A stretch of DNA of 37,950 nucleotides from Chrysophaeum taylorii (lineage: Eukaryota > Sar > Pelagophyceae > Pelagomonadales > Pelagomonadaceae), in NCBI GenBank assembly GCA_029834535.1, contig JAQMWT010000549.1, positions 1-37,950 of the forward strand, written 5' to 3'. Shown one piece after another: positions 10,591-19,672 of the stretch. How positions within the stretch are numbered: position 1 is the stretch's first letter; every line of letters begins with the position of its first letter. A model generated the notes under the pieces. The model ran no database searches and was not told the DNA's origin. It saw nothing but the letters and a program-made list of their open reading frames with translations. Both the position numbers and the translations under genes were made by a program.

Positions 10591-10604
10591 GGTTATGGGC
10601 CCAG
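10591..10604 (+). other. Primer-binding site complementary to the anticodon arm of initiator tRNA-Met
   Basis: GGTTATGGGCCCAG is the complement of CTGGGCCCATAACC, which covers the anticodon stem-loop (anticodon CAT) of eukaryotic initiator tRNA-Met. Drosophila copia is primed by the 5' half of this tRNA at the same nucleotides. The site lies on the plus strand, the strand of the Gag at 11076 and 23213. Confidence 0.8.
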
Positions 10605-11075
10605 ATGCGTAGGTGTGTCAGCCCAACTGTGTTGTACGTCTAAATCGAATGATCAATTTACGCCTGATCACGAGTACAATGCGACAATGTGTTTGGCGGT
10701 GGTCTACTGTACATATTTGTTGTGTGACGGTATGTGCCCACCAGTTAATTTGGTTTGTGACCGAGTTGGGTCGGTCACTGGTCACACGCACTCGCACAAC
10801 CAATAAAATTAAAATTTTCCTTATACAAGCCGTGGAAACTTGTACGGGTTTTTTCCTTCCTTTCCCCAACAAAAGACTGACTGCTCGAGAACTAATCCAT
10901 TCTTCAGTCTCAAGTCACCCTGTTTTAAATAACATGTTGATTTGTTTGGTCTTGTCAATAAGCCCACGTTTAAAATAGCGTACTGTGCATAGAACCCGCA
11001 TTTGAGAAACCCTTCATTCTTATGTGTCGAATCTGTCTATCAATCCTCTAACCTATCTCTTAATAGGTCACAATC
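10605..11075 (+). other. Leader of the plus-strand Copia-type element
   Basis: This is non-coding sequence between the primer-binding site and the first Gag ATG. It holds no ORF that I recognise. Confidence 0.5.
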
Positions 11076-11118
11076 ATGTCAAAACAATAAACAATATCCA
11101 CCACGGATATCTACAGAC
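11076..11118 (+). pseudogene. First Gag codons of the plus-strand Copia-type element
   Basis: ATG at 11076 opens a frame reading MSKQ, a TAA stop, then TISTTDIYR. If one copy of the 5-bp target duplication is counted, it continues in frame into the Gag at 23218 (QEQILVDKINAGLRF). The 12.1-kb element therefore interrupted Gag at about codon 15. The TAA is probably a CAA-to-TAA or similar change. Confidence 0.7.
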
Positions 11119-11431
11119 TGCAGAGCATTTAGCAAGCAGTGGTAAGTCACCTGGGAAACCATCCCGTCTCATCGTGAACGCCTGGAAAGGATAATTCGGG
11201 GAATGAAGGTTATGTTGCCTATATCCTCAGAACACGACAGGCGGCATCTAGAACTACACGAGAAAGGTTAAGTGTATAGTGCTACATACCTCGGGACGCG
11301 CTAGACCATGATGATGAGCGTAGGCACAAATCAGAGGACTATTTGATTGTGTAGAAAGGAAGAGGAAGGGTAAGGAAGAGATCACGTTCTCAACGGACGG
11401 ATAAGGGTAAGAGGCAGCAGATTTCTCTGCA
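11119..11431 (-). repeat. 3' LTR of the 12.1-kb Copia-type element
   Basis: It is 313 bp, TGCAGAG to CTCTGCA, and matches 22900-23212 except at six substitutions. No length difference is seen. Confidence 0.95.
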
Positions 11432-11444
11432 CCCCCTCGAGATG
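11432..11444 (-). other. Polypurine tract of the 12.1-kb element
   Basis: On the sense strand, CTCGAGGGGG directly precedes the TGCAGAG start of the 3' LTR, as expected for the plus-strand primer. Confidence 0.65.
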
Positions 11445-11445
11445 T

Positions 11446-13421
11446 CTTAAGCGCAAGGTGCGACTGTATAGCATCCCTTGAGAAAGATGATGAAGAAGAA
11501 AAAAAGAAGGAATACGGTCTTGATGGTCACAGAGGTCACACACGAAGCATCAAGAGTATAGACGGGTCTTAGGACTTGGACTTGGACTTGGTGGAACTGA
11601 GAGTCGATTTGACCCTTTTGAACTGAACATTAAGAAACACAGATACAACAGACAGTGTGTTAGGATTATTAATCATCGTCAGCTTCTGCTGTAAGGTGGT
11701 GAACACCAATAGCTGAACGATGTGGTGCCAAGAGAAGGGTGAGTGCAAGTAGAGCATTCAGTATGGATGGCGATAGAGAATCTAGTTGAAAGGCGTCCAG
11801 TTGGTTTTCCAAAAAAAAGGTTGGACTTGGCGAACGAAGAACGAAGATAGAAGAGTCTTCAGATTCACATGAGAGCGGACGGAATGCTCTGAAGCATGAG
11901 AGCAACTTGTCACGTAGATGAAGGAGGTGATCGTCCGGGAGGAGTAGTTGGTAGCATGTTGATCATGAGCGGTGAGTATTAAGCGAGACAACAGCTCAGT
12001 GATCTTGTACGGTGTATAAGTAACACGTGGGTGTTGGCTGTAGGAGGGAAGAGCCGGTTCTCCAGGGAGGTGTTTCCTGGAGTTGGTCGACTTGTTGGCA
12101 CAAGAAGTCGGAATCAACAAGCGAAGCAGAAGGCGTAGGTGACGGTGGCGAAGATATCTCCAGAATAGCGTCTAGCGTGGAGTGTGAGTAGTTTAACGAC
12201 GTTTCGGTCAACGTTAAAAAAAAGGGGTGCAGGAAGCCTTAATGTTCTACCTGAACATAAGTGTGGCCGAACATAACATCCCGGAGTAATAACGGTTCTG
12301 TATCATCAGAGGTTGATGCGTAGTTGTTAAGATGTTGTACGCGCGATCAGATAACAGTACGAATCACATGGTGGTATTTGGTTGGCTTGAACATAGCCTG
12401 AGTTTTACGAGCTTGTGTTTGTTCGAGCGTCACAAGAAAGTTAAGATGCTCCAGGTGCATCTGAGTAATAAGCCGAAGATCCAGTGCCAATGGTAGTTGA
12501 GTAGTGGAGTCTGTGGCTGCGTCGGTTACTGATAAGACTAAATGAGCAAGTGACGAATGTTGCGTTAGATTTCTGGTCAAGAGAATATGTAGCTCCTTTG
12601 GCAAATGATACGTGCGTATGATGGTTGCGCGCATATGACCAGCTGAGCACCCGTTACAGGAGGGTTGGAAGGAAGTAGCAGTACGTGCACATACGTTAGG
12701 TTGTATGGGCGCCTGATCGGTGTTGTGACAAGCACAACAAATGTTAGTGGTGATAGTTGAGATGGGAATATGACCATTCTTCTTGTGGTCGTCTGTGTTA
12801 AGGTGACTGACTCAGCACTTCAGCGGGGAGTTCACTAGGTGCTTGTGACTTCGAATTATATGTGGTAGAAGCAAGAAATGTAGGATGACAGGATGAAACG
12901 TTCGCGTTTGGGGCCTCTGTAGCAGCCAATAGAAGTAATAGCAGGAGCAGCTTCCCAAAATGTAGTAATGGGTAGGCGCATGGATATGAACGTCGTAAGT
13001 TCCACAAACTGCAAAGAGTCAGCAGATTCATATATCGAGTTGAGTGCCGTAGAGATTTCCGCTCGCATAACAGAAGAGAGAAAGGGCGTAGCAGGAGTAC
13101 GGAAGCTCTCAAAAAGAGAGAATCCTCGTTCAATCAGGGTAAAATCCATGTTGAGGCCATCCTGGAGTGTTAGGGATTGTAGTAAAACAGGTTCAGCTGG
13201 TGTCGGTGAGACAGTAGCAGCCTGGGAGGTAGTAGGAGTGACAGTGGTTGTGGGTTGTCGCTTTTGAACCAACTTGGGAGAAGGCTCGGCCGTGGAGAGC
13301 GAGCGTGGAATTGTCCTTTGAACGCCTGGAGAGATGCCACGGCCACGGGAGTGTCAAGAAGACATGAACAACACTCGCCCGTGTACAACAAAATTGTGGC
13401 AAGAGAAGGTAAGGCCAGGGA
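11446..13421 (-). pseudogene. Extra 3' coding region after RNase H (unknown domains)
   Basis: About 2 kb separates RNase H from the 3' LTR, where ordinary Copia elements have almost nothing. Minus-strand frames look coding but are broken: 13272-12856 (Thr/Pro-rich start, then LTLQDGLNMDFTLIERGF), 12634-12347 (HLEHLNFLVTLEQTQARKT), and 12211-11782 in two frames (ITELLSRLILTAHDQH). A copy of the T-x-x-SLNY motif lies at each of 13422 and 12189, which would divide the region into two proteins of very roughly 400 and 240 residues. I do not recognise the family. There is no clear signal peptide or transmembrane segment, so an envelope-like protein is not supported. Confidence 0.55.
12189..12210 (-). 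other. SLNY motif copy 1 (inside the 3' extra region)
   Basis: The minus strand reads T-L-T-E-T-S-L-N-Y-S. It shares the DNA core GACCGMAAHGTCGYTAAACT with four other copies in the same element. Confidence 0.8.
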
Positions 13422-13443
13422 TAGTTTAACGACGTTGCGGTCA
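13422..13443 (-). other. SLNY motif copy 2 (RNase H / 3' region border)
   Basis: The minus strand reads V-T-A-T-S-L-N-Y-P. It is in frame with RNase H, a few codons after the TGA that ends that ORF. It has the same DNA core as copy 1. Confidence 0.8.
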
Positions 13444-13459
13444 CTAGAGTTAGGTATCT

Positions 13460-15320
13460 TCAATCCTGTAAAGGATTGTCGTGAGAGGCATGATGCATAC
13501 CGAGTAGAGAACGAAAGGTGGAGAACTCAGCAACAAGTGGCTTCGTAAAGCCATCCGCCACGTTCAGCTTGCCAGGAACATGATGGACTCGTATTTTCTG
13601 AAGCGATATGTACTCACGAATCTTAAACCATCTGGTCGACAGTGCCTTGGATCGAGAGGACCCATCTGGGTTATTAGAGGTGTGAACAGCGGCAGCATTG
13701 TCAGACAAGAGAGGTAGGCTTCTGATGAAGCGCATATCTTCACCAATTGGGTTGTCATTGTCATCGAAGTCAACAGGGTCAGCGGTGTTCTCACCATTAG
13801 CATTGTTGACGTAGAAGGTGGGGTTGACGACAAAGGAGAGTTCCAACAGCAGCTTGCGTAGCCAAACAGCTTCATCAGCACAAATACTGAGGGCAATCAA
13901 CTCAGCTTCGTGAGTTGAGCAGGAGACAATCGGTTGAAGTTTGCTTTTCCAACCAATAAGGCAGTTGAAAAGATAGAAGACAAACCCGGTGGTAGATTTC
14001 CTATCTTCCTGTGCTAAGGAAGGGGCATTGTCAGCGTCAACCATGGCAACTAAGGGGTCAAACTGTCCAGTAGATACATCATGTGGTTGGTAGTCAACCA
14101 CAGTGGATAGATCAATTCGATTAGCGGAGACAGTGCGAAGGTGAGCTTCAATGGCATTACCTTTAGGGTGAAACCAGAGGCGAAGTGAGCGGTTTTCCGG
14201 CTTCTTGAGGTAGCGAAGCAAATGCTCTAGCATTTGGACGTGAACATATGTGGGTGCATGCATACCACGCGAACATCTGCCCAAGGCTTGCGAGAAGTCA
14301 GGTCTGCAGGCAACTTGCATGAACACCAGCTTGCCAAGGAGGGTGGCAAAGTGCGAATTGATGTACAACTCTGTTTCAGTGCTGGGAGTGCCATCTTTAT
14401 ACTTGAAGGACGATGACATAGGATATTTAAGCGGGGTCAGTTGCTGCAAGACTGGGTGATCAGCGAAGAGTTCATCCAGCTTGGCTTGCACATCCAGAGA
14501 AATGGAGCCGTCAGATGTGCGACACACACGCATGCCTAGGAGGGTATGGACAGGTTCAGACTGCTCTACAGCATACCGTTTGTGGAGGGCATCCTGTAAT
14601 TCAGTACGAAGAGGGTCGTCATTGGACACAATAACAATGTCGTCTACAGACAGACTGCAAACGACGAACTTAGCATGTGCGGATACTCGAGCATATAGGC
14701 AAGAGTCCGAATGCAGGCGTTTGTAACCAAGGCTACGGAAGAAGCCGTCTATCTCTTTGTTCCAAAGGGATGGTGATTGCCTAAGTCCATAAAGTGACTT
14801 CAGCAGTTTCGGTAGACGTCGGCCCTCGTACTTAGCGTCATCGGGGTCGGCAAGCTCGATGCCGTCTGGTAATTGAACATAGACTTTGGCATCGATGTCA
14901 GACTGAAGGCGTTCGGGACGTCTGCATGGTAGACACGCAGTTGCTTGTACGCTGCAATAGCTAGAAGTACCCGGATTGCGGTCATGGTGGCCATGGGGCG
15001 GAAGGTGCCAAAGAAATCGGCGCCAAGAGATGCTAGGAAGCCACGTAGTACGAGGCGAGCCTTGTGCTTAACGTATTTGCCTGCAGAGTCTGTTTTAATC
15101 TTCAGCACCATCTTGCTGTCAATAGGACGAGAGACACCGTCGGGTAAGGAAAGTTTGAAGCAGCCAAAGCGGATAATGTCGTGGAGTTCCTTGGCGATGG
15201 CCTTGAGGTAGGCGTGCCTGTTTTCAGGCGACAAACCGTGGAGGCACTTAAGTTTATATTCGTCAATGGAAACGTCCGCTTCTTCGACCTTATATTCGTC
15301 AGGACCAACAGTGGCTGGTG
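13460..15320 (-). pseudogene. Copia-type reverse transcriptase and RNase H (frameshifted)
   Basis: The N-terminal RT half (15234-14800 and upstream) shows the Copia RT signature: AYLKAIAKELHDI, KTDSAGKYVKHKARLVLRGF, DFFGTFRPMATMTAIRVLLA and VYHADVPNAF. One base is missing near 14915. The protein then continues in the next frame as YVQLPDGIELADPDD, LPKLLKSLYGLRQSP and the catalytic SLSVDDIVIV (near 14650). The RNase H half contains AMVDADNAPSLAQEDRKSTTGFVF, WKSKLQPIVSCSTHEAELIAL and WLRKLLLEL, then VHHVPGKLNVADGFTKPL. RT-RNase H would copy the element RNA inside the particle. The domain starts right after SLNY copy 3, and its ORF ends just before copy 2. Confidence 0.93.
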
Positions 15321-15325
15321 AATTA

Positions 15326-15347
15326 TAGTTTAGCGACGTTGCGGTCG
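15326..15347 (-). other. SLNY motif copy 3 (integrase / RT border)
   Basis: The minus strand reads S-T-A-T-S-L-N-Y-N, in frame with and directly upstream of RT. This is the only copy with CTA in place of TTA for Leu. Confidence 0.85.
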
Positions 15348-15466
15348 AGGCAGTGTGCGCAACTTCGGGATAAGCGGAAACAGCGTCAGTAGGAGTAGTA
15401 GGGGCAGATTCCAGTTGGATATGGATAGTAGGGTCGGTACGTAAGACCTGGGTGGTAAACTCTGTA

Positions 15467-15624
15467 GAGCTAACTAACTAACTAACTAACTTCAGACCTC
15501 AGACCTCTCCCGAGCATGGGAGCCAGGCCGGACCGACAGGAGCCAGTCCGGAATCACGGGCCTGTAGACGAGGAGCGCCGAAAGGTCGGTCGGCGGAGAG
15601 TGACCATCAAGCTTGTCGCCGTGC
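15467..15624 (-). mobile_element. (TTAG)n retroposon, 5'-truncated copy
   Basis: The minus strand matches the 3' end of the element at 18433-18784 and ends in (TTAG)n (CTAA repeats on the plus strand). TAAACTCTGTA occurs on both sides (15456-15466 and 15625-15635), an 11-bp target duplication. It interrupts the integrase C-terminal extension of the host Copia element. Confidence 0.85.
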
Positions 15625-15635
15625 TAAACTCTGTA

Positions 15636-16306
15636 TAGACCAGAAGGTATTCCTCCAAGTCAGCCAGAGATGCAGAAGCAGCGCCAAACCCGGATGAGTT
15701 GTGATCAATAAAGCTGGTCGGCGCCAGGCACGTAAGTGCATATTGTAAGGAAGAAGTGCCGAAGGCAGCAGCGTGTTCAGTGAACGCAGATAAAAGGGGC
15801 TGAGGAATAGGGCACGTAGGTGAACCATCAGCAGTTAAAAAGGTTGCAGCTGGGATGCTGGATGCGCACTTGGCGTGGGCGAAGTAACCGTCGACGTGCG
15901 GGTAGCGGGCAAGTAAGTCAGTACGCAACGGGAGAAGAAGACGAGCTAACAACGCATGTTCCCCCTCTGAGCAGATAGCAGACCAGAGGATACCACCACG
16001 GAGATGAAGGGCGGAGAGGGCGGGAGACTTGAACGTAAGAAAGTGGTGGCGAAGATCCCAGCGGTAATCGGCGAGCTTGCCACCAGCGGCTTTGTAAGCA
16101 CCAATAGTAGACGCTTGTAACCGGGCTCGGATAGTTTTCATAGAAGAGGCCTTGCGAGTGTTAGGCTGTTTGGAACCTGGGACAAGAATGAAGTCATCTT
16201 GCGCAAAAAGGTCTTTGTAAGAAGGAAGCAAGGGCGGCGGTGACATAGAGCCAGCTTCGTCGGCGGTAGCGTCAGAAGAGGGAGAAGAGGCCGGAGTAGG
16301 GGACAA
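15636..16306 (-). pseudogene. Integrase C-terminal extension (unknown domain)
   Basis: A frame of about 220 codons lies downstream of the integrase core and before RT. It starts in a Ser/Pro-rich linker and holds DDFILVPGSKQP, TIRARLQASTIGAYKAAGG, YRWDLRHHFLTF and DLEEYLLVYTEF, where the retroposon at 15467-15624 cuts in. It is in another frame from the core, so a shift lies between 16138 and 16306. Its position equals that of the variable C-terminal domain of Copia integrases, but I do not recognise the sequence. Confidence 0.55.
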
Positions 16307-17958
16307 AGAAGGAGGAGCTGAAGGAGGTGGGGAGTGTTGAGTTGGTTGTAGAGTAGCTGTTGCGGACTCATAATAACATGATGAATGCGCTCGAGCGTGG
16401 CGTTCGGGAGAAGGTTATAGCTTTGAACGGTGTGTATCACCGCCCATGGGAACATGATAGCGGGTTCCACGATCTTGGCGCGACGATAGTGAGCATTAAG
16501 GAGAGAACGAAGGCGAGTTGAGGAGGCGGAGGCGATGAAACCGATGGCAGACTCAACTTCAAAGTTAAAGTGGTGCATGTACGGCGGGAAGGCAATGAGT
16601 TGAATGCCCTTATCGACGCGGCACGGGGAGGTAATGTGCTGACTAAAGTAAGGCTTGAATGCATCGGAGTAGAGGGTGCGCATGTGCACATTGAGTTGTG
16701 TACGACAGAAGTCATACACAAAAAAAAGAGCTCGAGTGAACTCCGTGGCGTTGGTGGTGCGTGTAAAGTACACCAAGAGAAATTTCGAAATGAGTTCCTT
16801 GAAGACGATGATATGTGTGAAGCCTCCCCATTCGGATGGGATGGTCACATAGCCGCCGTCGCACGCCCAGACTTCACCGGCTTTGTGGGTTTGCTCAAAA
16901 GAAGGCTTGGTCGCATTGAAATGCTTGTGCGGGTGGCGCTTGTTGTGTGCGATGCAGTCGGTGCATAAGTCGCGATATGGTATGTCAGAAGCAGAGAATC
17001 CAGGGCGAGCAAGTACGTTGGGGGCCTTGGCAGCGACGTTGTCGGGGCAGTGATGCACCCGGTGAAAGCGATTAGCACGTTCTTTGGCATTGAGATATTC
17101 GGTGGATCCGTGTGCGAGGGACTTACGAGGAATTGGATGAGCGGGAATGTGCCGTTTGCGCCGAACATCGAACTTGAGTTCGGTGTCTAAGGCAGGGGAA
17201 GGCGGTGCGTCGTCATCCTGGTGCACAGCAGGGTCACTTGGAGGTGCGTCCTCATTATCGCGAGTAGAGAGAGTATCTTCGTAGGACGACGATATATAGT
17301 TTAACGACATTTCGGTCAAGCAGTTGCTGGAAATAGACATCATAAAAGATTGTGCCAAAGACAAGGTATCTGTGCTGCACGTGGTGGAGGCTTGGTCAAC
17401 GGTCATGAAATTGGATACATAGGATTTCTTCGTCACGGCAGCAGTATGTTGGAAGGTAGGGTCCAACATAAGGGATTTAATATCGGCGACGATGAGCGAA
17501 AGGTGCTTGTACAGAGTGCTGTACGTACCGGCAGGCAGAGCATTGCTGAGCATGTCACAGCAAAGGTCATGGCGTAGAGACAAGAGGAAAGATTCCTGTT
17601 GTTTGGTGTGGTTGTTAGCACGAATCAACTCCGGTCGAGTGGGGTAGCGTAATTTCCCGTTGCGAGGGTCGAGTAAAATAATATTGGCATACCCTCGGAC
17701 GGTTGGCAATGGAGCAAGCATTGAGTGGATTTTAGAGCCGAGTTTGCGGTCACTTCTACGAAGATACCTTATATAGCGACTATGAGATAGGTGATGATCT
17801 TCCAGAGCAAATGAGAATCCTTGTAATCGAAAGAGTTGTCGGTGGCCTTGTAGGTAAGGCAGCCAGGCATCACGAGAGCGCATCTGGACACGAGGTTTTG
17901 TATGGCGGTGCCATAGGTGGTAGCGGAGCCAACTTGGGGAAGGGCTTGGACTATCCAC
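16138..17958 (-). pseudogene. Copia-type integrase
   Basis: The zinc-binding region has His and Cys in RFHRVHHCPDN and DLCTDCIAHNKRH. The core has D in EVWACDGGYV, D in RTLYSDAFKPYF (near 16650) and E in HHFNFEVESAIGF (near 16555), the D,D-35-E order of retroviral integrases. The frame begins out of phase: residues before SFALEDHH (17958 to about 17815) are probably the wrong reading of domain X. SLNY copy 4 lies between domain X and the zinc finger. This protein would insert the element's cDNA. The frameshift upstream would prevent its synthesis as read. Confidence 0.88.
17297..17318 (-). other. SLNY motif copy 4 (domain X / integrase border)
   Basis: The minus strand reads L-T-E-M-S-L-N-Y-I, in frame in the integrase ORF and upstream of the zinc finger. 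It has the same DNA core as the other copies. Confidence 0.85.
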
Positions 17959-18419
17959 AAGTAACCCATAAACGGCTCCAGATATATGGACCTGTCCCGG
18001 TCGCGGGGGATGTCGGAAGCAGTGAACGTATACGTGCTCCCAAAGGCGTTGATGGGAGTGGAGTTTTTTGTGGTGGCGTTCTCTATGGTGAGGTCGCCGT
18101 CGGAATGGTGGCCACCAGTTAAGAAGTAGGAGTTGTGTGATGTTGATGAGGTTGTAAGTAATAACCTGTGTGACGGTTGGTTAGTTTCGAAAACGGTTAT
18201 GTAATAGGACACAGGAGTGGGTGAGTTAGTATGTAAGCTTGCAAACACGTTATAGAGGATTGTAAAAATCTTGACGTGTATAGGATGTGTTGCATTGGGT
18301 AATGGCTCCATAGAGGAGCGTTTAAAGCACAACTGATGGTAAGTACACTCGGATTGAACAGAGTGAGTACGTTGCTCGTGAGCCTGTTGTGAGTGAATGC
18401 GAAGCAGTAACATATTGAG
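17690..18419 (-). pseudogene. Domain X between methyltransferase and integrase (unknown function)
   Basis: Minus-strand reading 18413-17769, then the next frame to about 17690. Recognisable blocks are YLEPFMGYLWIVQAL, AIQNLVSRCALVMPG and, after a shift near 17810, FALEDHHLSHSRYIRY with SDRKLGSKIHSM. The same blocks recur in the diverged relic at 9765-10065, so selection has acted on this protein segment in more than one copy. I know no family for it. It may be the C-terminal part of the methyltransferase or a separate DNA-binding domain. If the retroposon at 18433-18784 is removed it is in frame with the methyltransferase. Confidence 0.6.
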
Positions 18420-18432
18420 GGATTCAAGGTCA

Positions 18433-18784
18433 TCGCCGACCGCGTGGTTGCGATGGAGGACGGTGCCTCATGAATCCTGAGCCTTGCGAGGGCATCCGTC
18501 CTCCCGGCGTAGGTTGGCACCTATTCGCCTCTCGGGCGGGCCGGTTGGCAGCCGGAACGTTCGCAGTGGGACGGGGTATGGCCGGGGGGCGCAGACGGAA
18601 GGTTATCGACGAGTTGGTTGTCAGTCACATCGCGGTCTCCTCGTCGCATGGCGACAAGCTTGATGATCACTCTCCGCCGACCCACCTTTCGGCGCCCCTC
18701 GTCTACAGGCCCGTGATTCCGGACTGGCTCCTGTCGGTCCGGCCTGGCTCCCATGCTCGGGAGAGGTCTGAAGTTAGTTAGTTA
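18433..18784 (+). mobile_element. (TTAG)n retroposon, apparently full-length (352 bp)
   Basis: A 13-bp target duplication, GGATTCAAGGTCA, flanks it (18420-18432 and 18785-18797). It ends in (TTAG)n. Its 5' end TCGCCGACCG coincides with the start of the copy at 35604-35991, which suggests a complete short element rather than a LINE fragment. TGGTTGCGATGG, 13 bp from the 5' end, fits the tRNA A-box pattern at all but one position, but I see no B box. The 103-codon ORF inside it is not conserved in subfamily copies. It splits the host element's polyprotein between the methyltransferase and domain X. Confidence 0.85.
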
Positions 18785-19585
18785 GGATTCAAGGTCAGCC
18801 ATAGTAAGCTGAACGTAACCTGTGCGAGAGTAAGGTGCAAACGTTTTAGGAACGGGGATATATGGAGGATCGGGGAACACCCGGATCCAGTCTTTGGATA
18901 TGTGGTTAGGTAGCCAAAGGCGATTGGGAATAGCTTGTAGATCATCCACGATCTTTAGGAAGGGGCGTGGATGGAGGATGGGCCACGATAATAGCTTAAT
19001 TGGTCCAGTAGGATATCTGCGTGCGACGCATATCCATCTTTCTCTAGATTGGTAGTCGCCACAGAGGTAGGTTGGGAACCTGTCAACAACATCGACACAG
19101 TAATCAAGTGTAGTATGGATAAGGTTGGCCACTGTGATGTGGTCTTGATGACAGTATTTATGCGGAGGCGTCATCTCAGCCAGTAGTACCAAGGGCTGGA
19201 GTAGCTTGATGACAGACAACATGCTGTCGAAAAGAGAGTCGTCCAGCAGGCTGTGTAAGTCTTCCGTCTTTTGCTGTTTTAGTAAATTCCTGTTTGTGCA
19301 GGGAGGAGTGATCTCAATTATATCACAATAGAATGTGCGCCTTTCCTCTGGTGAGATTAGGTGAAGATGGTTAATAAAGGCGGGGAGAGATTCAAATAAT
19401 AGTACAGTAGGAAAACGGTGGCGTAACATACGAACAAGCGTATCATCAGACTCAACAACAACTTTTACATTGATATTTAAGCCTAAGTCATTAGTGGCTT
19501 GAGACAGGAACGCCGGAGTTGACAAACCAGAACAAAGTAACATGACAGAGGGTTTGCGGAGATTGGACTCTTGTGAGAGAAACAC
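18785..19585 (-). pseudogene. C5 DNA cytosine methyltransferase-like domain in Copia pol
   Basis: A 267-codon frame with the order of cytosine-5 methyltransferase motifs. SVMLLCSGLSTPAF (motif I region, near 19520-19545) has Cys in place of the usual Phe. NVKVVVESDD is motif II with an acidic residue, DIIEITPPCTNRN is motif IV with Pro-Cys (19298-19309), PLVLLAEMTPP is the motif VI position with Glu, and CGDYQSRERWICVARR is motif VIII (about 19018-19054). Motifs IX and X are not clear; QLTMADLE at the end may be motif IX. It is in frame with Gag-protease apart from two stops (near 19674 and 19606). It is quite different in sequence from the Gypsy domain at 4130-5222. Family role: S-adenosylmethionine-dependent methylation of DNA cytosine. 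Activity cannot be judged from sequence. Confidence 0.75.
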
Positions 19586-19672
19586 TGGGCGTGAGAGTAG
19601 TCAAGTTACTGGCTGCGTATTTTGCTGAACAAGTTTGTTCTGTTTCCGAAGATTGAGAACCAAAGGGCGAAT

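Noticed and set aside
12798..13133. Leu-rich segment as a transmembrane domain of an envelope protein
   Set aside because: The poly-Leu run is the off-frame reading of a stretch that reads as a non-hydrophobic protein in the more conserved-looking frame; no signal peptide is present.
15470..15490. Telomere-like repeat (CTAA)n, also at 33580 and 35604
   Set aside because: It is the short tail of the retroposons, always joined to the same 3' block and next to a target duplication.
18470..18781. 103-codon ORF, repeated at 29793-30104, as a duplicated gene
   Set aside because: Both copies lie inside a retroposon with target duplications and a TTAG tail, and the frame is not kept in the other subfamily.
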